A stretch of DNA of 6,725 nucleotides from an uncultured Rhizobiaceae group bacterium (GTDB lineage: Bacteria; Pseudomonadota; Alphaproteobacteria; Rhizobiales; Rhizobiaceae), in NCBI GenBank assembly GCA_937923355.1, contig CALAIO010000357.1, positions 1-6,725 of the forward strand, in the 5' to 3' direction. Shown here in pieces: positions 1 through 6,540 of the stretch; the first letter of the stretch is position 1; every line of letters starts with the position of its first letter. A program made the translations under genes and the position numbers. A model generated the notes under the pieces. That model searched no databases. It was not told where the DNA came from and saw nothing but the letters and a program-made list of their open reading frames with translations.

Positions 1-356
1 ACGATTTGCGTATCTTCTTCTGCAAAATCTTCTTCACCCACATCAAGGTGAGCAGAGCCATCACCCATAACAGGCTTACCTGTTACAAAATGCTCCATGA
101 TCGTGCCAAGCACTGCAGGCTTTAAATGTTGCCAGTCAAAACCGCTTTCCTCATCGCCTTCACGGGTGACAGAAATAAAATCATATCCGAAGAAAACACC
201 GGAAACGCCTGGAATTGTAAAAAGCTGTTTCGCCAAAGGTGATTTTTCGGCTTCTTCTTGTGTGCGAAAATCTGCAGACCCTGACGGCATAACCTGTATG
301 CCTGGCAAAAACTTCAAGGTAGCAGGGTTTGGTGTGGCTTCTGTTTGAATGAACAT
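1..356 (-). CDS. NifU-like Fe-S cluster scaffold protein (N-terminal part, cut by window edge)
   Basis: Partial gene: 118 complete codons are visible before the window edge. The protein begins MFIQTEATPNPATLKFLPG, which is the hallmark opening of the Nfu N-terminal domain (Nfu_N). Further matches to that domain are the segments around residues 44-62 (LAKQLFTIPGVSGVFFGYDF) and 66-86, followed by an acidic stretch (about 103-115) that normally links to the C-terminal NifU domain. That second domain, with its CxxC cluster-binding cysteines, lies beyond position 1 and cannot be checked. Proteins of this type carry or transfer assembled Fe-S clusters to client enzymes in the cytoplasm. The start is well supported: GGAGAAG sits six bases upstream of the ATG at 356. 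A separate promoter with an Irr-like palindrome lies in the 77-base gap before it. It may be called nfuA-like, but without the cysteine domain I leave the symbol blank. Confidence 0.9.
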   Translation of the reverse strand, partial: MFIQTEATPNPATLKFLPGIQVMPSGSADFRTQEEAEKSPLAKQLFTIPGVSGVFFGYDFISVTREGDEESGFDWQHLKPAVLGTIMEHFVTGKPVMGDGSAHLDVGEEDFAEEDTQI

Positions 357-362
357 CTTACG

Positions 363-369
363 CTTCTCC
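363..369 (-). promoter_or_regulatory. Ribosome binding site of the NifU-like gene
   Basis: On the minus strand GGAGAAG precedes the ATG at 356 with a six-base spacer. It is the clearest Shine-Dalgarno sequence in the window and fixes this start. Confidence 0.8.
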
Positions 370-377
370 GAGCAGAT

Positions 378-410
378 ATAATAAAACGTCTGTAATTAGA
401 ATGATTCCAA
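378..410 (-). promoter_or_regulatory. Possible promoter of the NifU-like gene
   Basis: On the minus strand TTGGAA (410-405) could act as a -35 element. TTTTAT (386-381) lies 18 bases further on and TATTAT (383-378) 21 bases further on as -10 candidates. The -10 candidates end about 22-25 bases before the start codon, leaving room for a short leader that carries the ribosome binding site. The -35 candidate lies inside the Irr-like palindrome, so a bound regulator would compete with RNA polymerase. The hexamers are imperfect and the promoter is inferred. Confidence 0.4.
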
Positions 411-411
411 A
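395..411. promoter_or_regulatory. Irr/ICE-like palindromic operator
   Basis: The plus strand reads ATTAGAATGATTCCAAA, a 17-bp palindrome centred on position 403 with six of eight arm positions matching. It closely resembles the iron control element bound by the Fur-family, haem-responsive regulator Irr of Hyphomicrobiales, whose core as I recall it is TTTAGAA-N3-TTCTAAA. Against that form two outer positions differ (A395 and C408). Its placement over the presumed -35 of an Fe-S assembly gene fits repression when iron is scarce. The assignment is by motif recognition and context, with no scan done. Confidence 0.55.
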
Positions 412-433
412 GTAAGCATTTAACGTGAAATAA

Positions 434-925
434 TCAAGTAACGCTTTCGATCTCTTCATCGGTCATATTACAGGGAACCACAATCACAGGAATTGAAAAA
501 GCTGCTCCATTGCTGGCAAGCGCACTTACAAGCGGACCCGGCCCATCAGCGCTTTCGCCTGCAGCAAGGACAAGAACTGCAATATCCTGATCTTCTTCAA
601 TCAAGGATAAAAGCTCCTCATATTTTTTGCCTTCACGGTAAATCAATTCAGGATCAATGCTGCCATGTTCACGGCTGTATTGGGCATATTTTTCCAATAT
701 GGCCTCACCCGCTTCACGTGCTTCCTGCTTCATGATTTCTTCAACACCCAACCAGTGTTGAAAGTCTTCCGGTTCAGAAACATAAAGTAGTTCAAGACTG
801 CCGCCTGTATTGGTTGCGCGGCGCTCGGCATAAAGAACAGCACGGTCGCATTCTGAACTATCATCTACAACACATAGAAACTTGCGTTGATGACCTTCTT
901 CACGGATCAGTCTTTTACTTACCAT
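434..925 (-). CDS. Universal stress protein (UspA) family protein
   Basis: A complete 163-residue single-domain Usp protein, a usual family length. The first strand and the acidic turn after it (FLCVVDDSSECDRA, residues 16-29), the second strand LELLYVS (44-50), the long helix around 61-85 and the strand IAVLVLAAG (115-123) follow the Usp alpha/beta order. Family members that bind ATP carry G-x2-G-x9-G-S/T near the C-terminus; here the region reads GPGPLVSALASNG (128-140) followed by SIPVIVVP (144-151), a divergent version, so ATP binding is uncertain. No signal peptide or membrane segment is seen, so it is probably cytoplasmic. The reading frame closes with TAA (940-938) just upstream, so the ATG at 925 is the first possible start, though it lacks a clear ribosome binding site. 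It lies 47 bases after trpS and is likely co-transcribed with it. Its specific role is unknown. Confidence 0.9.
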   Translation of the reverse strand: MVSKRLIREEGHQRKFLCVVDDSSECDRAVLYAERRATNTGGSLELLYVSEPEDFQHWLGVEEIMKQEAREAGEAILEKYAQYSREHGSIDPELIYREGKKYEELLSLIEEDQDIAVLVLAAGESADGPGPLVSALASNGAAFSIPVIVVPCNMTDEEIESVT

Positions 926-936
926 TTGCGCACCAT
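919..936 (-). other. Five-codon mini-ORF overlapping the usp start
   Basis: On the minus strand an ATG at 936 opens the frame M-V-R-K-W and stops at TAA (921-919). It overlaps the usp ATG (925-923) in another frame. A GAAG at 945-942 lies five bases before the mini-ORF start, a better ribosome binding arrangement than usp itself has. It could serve translational coupling by reinitiation, or be chance. Confidence 0.2.
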
Positions 937-972
937 TTTATCTTCATCAAAACTCAACCTACACCAGCCAAC

Positions 973-2010
973 CTAACCAAGGAAGCCAAAAATCTCGCGA
1001 ACTTCTTTCATGGTTTGCTGTGCGATTACTCTTGCCCGGTCTGCACCATCAGCAAGAATGCTGTCCACATGATCCGGGCTATCCATCAATTTACGCATTT
1101 CTGCATTGATTGGCGCAAGTTTTTCAACAGCAAGCTCCGCGAGTGCGGGTTTGAACGTTCCAAATTGCTGGCCTGCATATTCTTCAATCACCGCTTCTGA
1201 AGTTTGGCTAGACAATGCAGCATAAATTCCAACCAGGTTTTTGGCTTCAGGCCGTTCTGCCAAACCTTCCATTGTATCTGGAAGTGGCTCAGGGTCTGTT
1301 TTTGCCTTGCGAATTTTCTTTGCAATGTCGTCAGCGCTGTCGGTCAAATTAATCCGTGACATATCTGATGGTTCGGATTTTGACATTTTGTTATTGCCAG
1401 CGCGCAAGGACATCACACGTGTTGCAGGGCCCTCGATGATTGGATCGGTGATCGGGAAATATCCCTTATCGCCATGACCAAACTCTTTTATCTTTTCAGC
1501 AAAATCATTGTTGAATTTGGCTGCAATATCACGTGTCAGTTCAAGGTGCTGTTTTTGGTCATCACCCACAGGAACATGCGTTGCCCGATAAAGCAGAATA
1601 TCTGCAGCCATCAGGCTTGGATATGCAAACAAACCAACGGAGGCGTTTTGTGCATTCTTGCCAGCTTTATCTTTAAACTGCGTCATGCGCTGTAACCAAC
1701 CCATGCGCGCTACGCAATTAAACAACCATGCAAGTTCAGCGTGTTCGCGCACCTGGCTTTGGTTGAAAACAATATGCTTCGTTGGATCAATGCCACTGGC
1801 AATAAAGGCAGCCGCAATTTCACGTGTTTGATTTTTCAAATCATCCTGAACCAATTGCGCTGTTACCGCATGTAAATCCACCACGCAATAGATGCACTCA
1901 TGGCTGTCCTGAAGCGCTACGAATTTCTTTATTGCACCCAGATAATTTCCCAGATGCAAATTACCTGTTGGCTGAATGCCTGAAAACACACGATTTATTG
2001 GTTGACCCAT
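973..2010 (-). CDS. trpS: Tryptophan--tRNA ligase
   Basis: Encodes a 345-residue class I aminoacyl-tRNA synthetase that charges tRNA-Trp with tryptophan using ATP in the cytoplasm. The N-terminus has the TrpRS signature [20 protein letters not shown] (residues 7-26), which holds the HIGH-type ATP motif as HLGN (19-22). The tryptophan-pocket segment follows as [10 protein letters not shown] (132-141), then [18 protein letters not shown] (146-163). The second signature KMSKS is intact at 208-212 (within [11 protein letters not shown]). Length is normal for bacterial TrpRS and both catalytic motifs are complete, so the enzyme should be active. The ATG at 2010 gives the standard N-terminus; a weak TGGAA lies about nine bases before it. 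It follows murJ after 87 bases and precedes the usp gene by 47. No T-box or trp leader peptide is visible in the gap upstream. Confidence 0.98.
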   Translation of the reverse strand: MGQPINRVFSGIQPTGNLHLGNYLGAIKKFVALQDSHECIYCVVDLHAVTAQLVQDDLKNQTREIAAAFIASGIDPTKHIVFNQSQVREHAELAWLFNCVARMGWLQRMTQFKDKAGKNAQNASVGLFAYPSLMAADILLYRATHVPVGDDQKQHLELTRDIAAKFNNDFAEKIKEFGHGDKGYFPITDPIIEGPATRVMSLRAGNNKMSKSEPSDMSRINLTDSADDIAKKIRKAKTDPEPLPDTMEGLAERPEAKNLVGIYAALSSQTSEAVIEEYAGQQFGTFKPALAELAVEKLAPINAEMRKLMDSPDHVDSILADGADRARVIAQQTMKEVREIFGFLG

Positions 2011-2056
2011 GATTTTATTCCAGTTGAAAGCGTCGGAGGGTTTATGAAGGAAGCCC

Positions 2057-2081
2057 GTGTTTATGGCAAGATAATAAACAC
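2057..2081. repeat. Inverted repeat (8-bp stem) between murJ and trpS
   Basis: GTGTTTAT (2057-2064) and ATAAACAC (2074-2081) are perfect reverse complements with a nine-base loop. The hairpin would sit 17-41 bases after the murJ stop codon and 47 bases before trpS. The stem is AT-rich and no run of T follows on the minus strand, so it is not a convincing intrinsic terminator. It could be an mRNA 3'-end or processing structure, or a protein site. Confidence 0.45.
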
Positions 2082-2097
2082 AAATTAGAACTCAGGT

Positions 2098-3651
2098 TTA
2101 GCGCCTAAGCATCCGCTTCATCTGGTCTCTTGGTACAGCGCCCGTTGCAATCACAATGGCAAAATAGACAAACGCAGCAACCATGATTAATCCGCCAATG
2201 AGTGCAAGTCTGTTTAGCAGACCGCTATCTGTAAGCGAAGCACCCAACCAGACCTGCCCGCCATATAGAATGCCCGCCATGCAAAAGCTTGCGAAACAAA
2301 TCAGCGCAATATTTCGAAGCGTCTTCCCTGCGATACGGAAATGATTACCAAAGTATAGCGCTCCCCAAAGGAGAATTGCATTCACCCAACCTGCAATGCT
2401 TGTTGCTATGGCCAATCCTAAAATGCCATAGATCGGGAAAAGTATCAGGCTCAATATGATATTCAAAATGGCATTGACGCCCGAAAAATACATTGGCGTT
2501 CGCATGTCTTCACGTGCATAAAAAGACGGTTGAAAAATCTTGATTAATACAAAGGACGGAAGCCCGATTGCAAAGCCTGCCAACACGTGGGCTGTTATTT
2601 CTGTAGTATCGCGATCAAATGCACCTCTTTCATAAACCAAAGCGACTAAAGGCAGGTTCAACATAAAAAGCCCAACTGCTGCAGGCACGGTTAATCCTAA
2701 GCCAAATTCAAGACTGCGATTTTGCAGATGATTTGCATCTTCTGAGTTCTTTGCCGTCAGTGCGCGGGTGAGTTCCGGCAACAGTACGACGCCAATGGAA
2801 ATACCAATAATACCCAATGGCAATTGCATCAGGCGGTCAGCGTAATTCATCACGGCAATGCCGCCAGCCTGAGCTGAAGCGATGATTTGACCGACAAGCA
2901 GATTAATCTGTGTAATGCCACCAGCAATCGCGGTCGGGATTGCCAAAACGAGCAAGCGCTTAACGGGCGGTGATATGCGAGGCATGCGCAGCGATAGCAG
3001 GAAGCCCTCTTTTTTCAGACCGTAAACCAAAAGAAGAAATTGCAGCAGTCCAGAGACGACAACACCCCAGGCCATGGCCTGACCCAATTGCACATCCGTT
3101 AGCTCAATAAATCCTCCGAATGCCAGAACTGAGATAAAAACGATATTCAATACAACCGGTGCAAAGGCTGCCAAAAAATATTTTCTGAATGCGTTCAAAA
3201 TACCAGAGAACATGGCAACCAGTGACATCGCCATCAGATAAGGAAACATGATGCGTGTCAGGAATACAGTCAGTTCAAATTTTTCAGAGTCTTCAGCAAA
3301 CTTTGGCGCGATGATGGTGCCAACCAGCATCGGCATGAAAATCATGGCTAAAGCCGATAAAATCAACAAGACCAAAATCAATACTGATAAAATTTGTTCA
3401 GCAAATTCGCGTGCAGCGCTTTTGCCGCCTGCCTCCAACTCCTTGGCAAAAAGTGGCACAAAGGCTGAATTAAAAGCACCTTCTGCAAACAATCTTCTAA
3501 ACAGGTTTGGAAACCTGAAAGCTGCATAAAAGGCATCTGCTACAGGGCCTGCGCCCAAGAAAGCTGCAATCATTGCTTCACGGACAAAGCCCAATAAACG
3601 GCTGGCCATTGTAGCGCCGCCGACAGAAGCAAATTTTTTAACAAGACTCAT
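2098..3651 (-). CDS. murJ: Lipid II flippase MurJ (MviN family)
   Basis: Encodes a 517-residue polytopic inner-membrane protein of the MOP exporter superfamily that moves lipid II from the inner to the outer face of the membrane for peptidoglycan synthesis. The N-terminus aligns without gaps to my memory of the E. coli MurJ sequence over the first 60 residues, which confirms the start. Residues reported as essential there are present at identical positions: R18, R24, D39 and R52, followed by FAEGAF (55-60). The conserved YADR motif (270-273) supplies the counterpart of E. coli R270, and FYAREDMRTP (377-386) is another family mark. Hydrophobic segments recur through the whole length, consistent with the usual 14 helices. 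The start overlaps the glnD stop in an ATGA (3648-3651) with only a weak ribosome binding site, which suggests coupling to glnD translation. It ends with TAA and the basic tail MKRMLRR. Confidence 0.97.
   Translation of the reverse strand: MSLVKKFASVGGATMASRLLGFVREAMIAAFLGAGPVADAFYAAFRFPNLFRRLFAEGAFNSAFVPLFAKELEAGGKSAAREFAEQILSVLILVLLILSALAMIFMPMLVGTIIAPKFAEDSEKFELTVFLTRIMFPYLMAMSLVAMFSGILNAFRKYFLAAFAPVVLNIVFISVLAFGGFIELTDVQLGQAMAWGVVVSGLLQFLLLVYGLKKEGFLLSLRMPRISPPVKRLLVLAIPTAIAGGITQINLLVGQIIASAQAGGIAVMNYADRLMQLPLGIIGISIGVVLLPELTRALTAKNSEDANHLQNRSLEFGLGLTVPAAVGLFMLNLPLVALVYERGAFDRDTTEITAHVLAGFAIGLPSFVLIKIFQPSFYAREDMRTPMYFSGVNAILNIILSLILFPIYGILGLAIATSIAGWVNAILLWGALYFGNHFRIAGKTLRNIALICFASFCMAGILYGGQVWLGASLTDSGLLNRLALIGGLIMVAAFVYFAIVIATGAVPRDQMKRMLRR
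3648..3651 (-). other. ATGA stop-start overlap of glnD and murJ
   Basis: The murJ start (ATG, 3651-3649) and the glnD stop (TGA, 3650-3648) share bases. No strong Shine-Dalgarno sequence precedes the murJ start, so reinitiation by ribosomes finishing glnD is the likely main route to MurJ synthesis. Confidence 0.9.
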
Positions 3652-6449
3652 GCTGCTTTATCTTTCGAAAGGGCTGGCGCGATGACATCAATCAGTGTTT
3701 CTCGGATTTTCTTTAATCTTGTCTTATTGGTTATTTTATCACCAATCAGATCACGAACATAAAAACTGTCATTTGCTTTCTCCCCAAAAGTCACCACATG
3801 GGCAGAACCAATATCGAGATTTAAGTTTGCCAATGCAGCCGTTAGTTCTGAAAGCAAACCCGGTCTGTCGAGGCATTCAATCTCGATCACTGTGAAGGCG
3901 TGAGAAAGATCATTATCAATCTCAACTGTAGGCGTAATTCTGAAGGCTTTATATCGTTTTTTACGTTGGTCACTGCGGGCAATTATGGCTGGCAAATCAA
4001 CCTGGCCTGAGAGAACTTCTTCAATCATATTGCCGATACGCTCTGCGCGCCTTGCTTCGTCTATATCATCTTCATAGGCACGGTTTATGAAAATCGAATC
4101 AAGCGCTCTTCCATCGGTCGTTGTATGAATTTTCGCATCTACAATATTACCCCCTGCCGCGACACAGGCACCTGCAATAACCGATAAAAGGCGTGGGTGA
4201 TCTGGTGCCATTACAGTAATTTCGGTAATGGCTTCAAATTGTCTTGTTTCAAAGCTTGTCGCAAGTTGCAGGCCTTGTTCGTCTGCTTCTTTCAGAAACT
4301 TCATATGACGAAGTTGCGCTTCAAATTCTGTAGAGAGAAAATAAGCAGGGTAAGGCAATTCAATATATTTTTTAATGTCTTTCTTTGACCAATCAGACAG
4401 TACTTGCGCCAATTCCTCCCGCGCTCCCGAGACACGCGCCTTAAGTGGTGTTTTGGAAAATCCGCCATTTAACATTAATTCTGTTTCATGAAAAAGATTA
4501 CGCAGTAATTGCCCTTTCCAGCCGTTCCAAACGCCTGGGCCTACAGCCCTGATATCACACACCGTCAAAATCAACAGATAACGCATGCGCTCAACTTCCT
4601 GAACGACTTCTGCAAAATCTTGAATGGTTTTGCGATCTGAAATATCACGCCCTTGCGCGATTGTGCTCATGGTTAAATGTTCACGCACAAGCCATGCGAT
4701 CAGTTCGGTTTCTTGCGCATTAAATCCCAATCTCGGACAGAGCTTTCTTGCTTCGCGCTCACCCGCAATCGAGTGGTCTTCCTTTCTGCCCTTTGCAATA
4801 TCGTGAAGAAACAAGGCAACATATAAAATCCTGCGGTCTTTAACCTCTGGCAAAAGCTCGCTTGCCAAAGGGTGTTCATCTGCCAGCTCACCTGTTTCAA
4901 TATCATAAAGTGCGCCGATGGAACGTATAAGGTGCTCATCAACCGTGTAATGGTGATACATATTAAACTGCATCATCGCCACGACCTTGCTAAAAGGCGG
5001 GACAAATTTTCCCAAGAACCCTGTTTCATTCATCCGCCTCAAGATACGCCCAGGCCCTTTTTTGCTGCAAATCAGATCGACAAAAATCTTGTTTGCTTCT
5101 TCATCTTTTCGCATTTCTGGTCCGATTAACTTTAGCGATTTTGACAAAAGCTCCAGCGCATCGGGGTGAAAATCAAGACCTGTATCATCGGCAAATTTGT
5201 AGAAACGAATTAGATTTACAGGATTTTCCGAGAAGACTGTTTCATAAGCTACATTCAAACGGCCATTATCATTAACGAAATCTTCTGTGCCCTTAATGCG
5301 CTTTGTGCGTCTGATAACCGATTTAATCAGTCGGTTAATTCCGGTTACTTCCTTGGCTTCAAGCTCTTCAAGTTTTGCGCAGGCAATCAAGGTTAGATCG
5401 CCCACTTCTTTTGCAATCAAAAAATAATGGCGCATAAAGCGCTCTACGCCTGAAAGCCCGGAAGTCCCTGTATAATTCAGGCGCTCAGCAATCTCGCGTT
5501 GAATATCAAAGACCAGTTTTTCATCTGCACGGCCTGTCAGGAAGTGCATGTGACAACGCACCGTCCAGAGAAAATTTTCTGCCTTTCTAAATCGACGATA
5601 TTCTTTTTCGGTGAACATACCTTCGTTTACGAGGTCGTGGGTTTTTCCTGTATTGTGAAAATATTTGCCAATCCAGAATAGCGTATGGAGATCGCGCAAG
5701 CCGCCTTTTCCGTCTTTTACATTGGGTTCTACGAGATAACGCGACTCACCTGACTTTGCATGTCTGGCATCCCGCTCTTCCAGCTTGGCGGCGATAAATT
5801 CTTCAGCTCGACCCTGCACAACTTCATCAGAAAATCTTGTAACCAGTTCTTCGTGAAGCTTTTTAACACCGTGCAAAAACCTGACTTCCAGAATTGAAGT
5901 TCTGATGGTCATGTCTTCCTTTGAAAGACGGATACATTCATCGATATTGCGTGTTGCATGACCGACTTTAAAGCCCATGTCCCAGAGCATGTAGAGAATA
6001 TATTCAACAACCTGCTCGCCCCATGCAGTTTGCTTGTAGGGAAGAAGAAAAAGTAAATCTATGTCTGAGCCTGGTGCCAGTGTTCCACGCCCATATCCGC
6101 CTACTGCTGTTATTGCTATTTGTTCAGCATCCGAAGCATTTTGTGCGCGGTAAACGTGGCTGACTGCAAAATCGTAAATGATACGGATAAGTTCATCCTG
6201 CAAAAAAGAAATACGCCATGCGCAGGCCGTACCGTCGCCATCTTCAAAAAGCTTTTGCCTAGCTTTTTCTCTCCCCTCTTTTGAAGTTTCCTTCAAAAGC
6301 TTGAGGACTTCACTTCTCACCTGTGGCGGTGAACCATCGTAGCTACTGTCTTTGGTAAGGGCTGTTAACTGTTCACGCACAAAGTCCGCATCTATAATGC
6401 TGGTAAACTTTATCTTTTTAGAGCGGGAGCTTGATTTTATTTTTGACAT
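3648..6449 (-). CDS. glnD: Bifunctional [protein-PII] uridylyltransferase / uridylyl-removing enzyme
   Basis: Encodes a 933-residue cytoplasmic nitrogen sensor that uridylylates PII proteins (GlnB/GlnK) when glutamine is low and removes UMP when it is high. Domains in order: an N-terminal nucleotidyltransferase with GGYGRGTLAPGSDIDLLFL (117-135), whose G-S-D-x-D holds the metal-binding aspartates D129 and D131; a GlnD helical linker region (roughly 190-350); an HD hydrolase domain with VDEHL (503-507), HD at 549-550 in ALFLHDIAKG, H559, REHL (589-592) and D632; and two C-terminal ACT domains, beginning around 741 (APDHPRLLSVIAG, 748-760) and around 853 (LDRPGLLSEL, 860-869), which bind glutamine. 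All key residues are present and the length is normal for alphaproteobacteria. The start is fixed because TGA (6467-6465) closes the frame just upstream. It precedes murJ with a 4-bp overlap. A perfect inverted repeat covers its start codon. Confidence 0.98.
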   Translation of the reverse strand: MSKIKSSSRSKKIKFTSIIDADFVREQLTALTKDSSYDGSPPQVRSEVLKLLKETSKEGREKARQKLFEDGDGTACAWRISFLQDELIRIIYDFAVSHVYRAQNASDAEQIAITAVGGYGRGTLAPGSDIDLLFLLPYKQTAWGEQVVEYILYMLWDMGFKVGHATRNIDECIRLSKEDMTIRTSILEVRFLHGVKKLHEELVTRFSDEVVQGRAEEFIAAKLEERDARHAKSGESRYLVEPNVKDGKGGLRDLHTLFWIGKYFHNTGKTHDLVNEGMFTEKEYRRFRKAENFLWTVRCHMHFLTGRADEKLVFDIQREIAERLNYTGTSGLSGVERFMRHYFLIAKEVGDLTLIACAKLEELEAKEVTGINRLIKSVIRRTKRIKGTEDFVNDNGRLNVAYETVFSENPVNLIRFYKFADDTGLDFHPDALELLSKSLKLIGPEMRKDEEANKIFVDLICSKKGPGRILRRMNETGFLGKFVPPFSKVVAMMQFNMYHHYTVDEHLIRSIGALYDIETGELADEHPLASELLPEVKDRRILYVALFLHDIAKGRKEDHSIAGEREARKLCPRLGFNAQETELIAWLVREHLTMSTIAQGRDISDRKTIQDFAEVVQEVERMRYLLILTVCDIRAVGPGVWNGWKGQLLRNLFHETELMLNGGFSKTPLKARVSGAREELAQVLSDWSKKDIKKYIELPYPAYFLSTEFEAQLRHMKFLKEADEQGLQLATSFETRQFEAITEITVMAPDHPRLLSVIAGACVAAGGNIVDAKIHTTTDGRALDSIFINRAYEDDIDEARRAERIGNMIEEVLSGQVDLPAIIARSDQRKKRYKAFRITPTVEIDNDLSHAFTVIEIECLDRPGLLSELTAALANLNLDIGSAHVVTFGEKANDSFYVRDLIGDKITNKTRLKKIRETLIDVIAPALSKDKAA

Positions 6450-6480
6450 GGCAGTCTTCGCGATTCATCTTGCCATGTCA
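6444..6480. repeat. Perfect 10-bp inverted repeat spanning the glnD start codon
   Basis: TGACATGGCA and TGCCATGTCA are perfect reverse complements with a 17-base spacer (6454-6470); the plus-strand positions are 6444... to 6480, with the left arm taken here from 6444 to 6453. On the glnD transcript the distal arm contains the ATG start (6449-6447), so pairing would hide the start codon; as DNA it is a candidate operator just downstream of the presumed -10 element. The repeat is seen directly. Any role is inferred, and such a repeat can occur by chance in a window this long. Confidence 0.6.
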
Positions 6481-6509
6481 TTTATAGAGAGTTCTTCTGA
6501 CTAAAGAAA
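6481..6509 (-). promoter_or_regulatory. Possible glnD promoter
   Basis: On the minus strand TATAAA (6486-6481) resembles a -10 element. Seventeen bases upstream lies TTTCTT (6509-6504), a poor -35 match. If used, transcription would start within the first arm of the inverted repeat, about 25-32 bases before the glnD ATG. The weak -35 makes this tentative; read-through from grpE is the alternative. Confidence 0.3.
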
Positions 6510-6517
6510 GCCAAACG

Positions 6518-6540
6518 AGGAGAAGTCTTACGCTTCCCCT
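6518..6540 (-). terminator. Possible weak terminator at the grpE stop codon
   Basis: On the minus strand AGGGGAAG and CTTCTCCT can pair as an eight-base stem with one G-U pair and a seven-base loop (6526-6532) that includes the grpE stop codon. A T-rich but interrupted stretch (TCGTTTGGCTTTCTTT, partly within the stem end) follows instead of a clean T run. It may only partly stop transcription, or be incidental. Confidence 0.3.

Noticed and set aside
97..348. 83-codon plus-strand ORF opposite the NifU-like gene
   Set aside because: It is fully antisense to a well-recognised coding region, and its serine/lysine-rich translation looks like a shadow.
955..975. Direct repeat TAGGTTG, twice with a 14-base period, at the trpS stop codon
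   Set aside because: Only two seven-base copies, one including the stop codon; too short to separate from chance and without a known role.
814..1200. 128-codon plus-strand ORF across the trpS-usp junction
   Set aside because: It starts with TTG, has no ribosome binding site, runs antisense to the trpS end and the usp start, and its protein has no recognisable domain; both genes opposite are certain.
2011..2097. Search for a T-box or trp leader before trpS
   Set aside because: The gap is only 87 bases, with no leader peptide, no Trp codon run, no T-box sequence and no intrinsic terminator.
3248..3529. 93-codon plus-strand ORF opposite murJ
   Set aside because: It is antisense to the conserved N-terminal third of murJ; no ribosome binding site or family resemblance.
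4700..4942. 80-codon minus-strand ORF in another frame of glnD
   Set aside because: It lies wholly within the HD-domain region of glnD, whose frame is intact and conserved.
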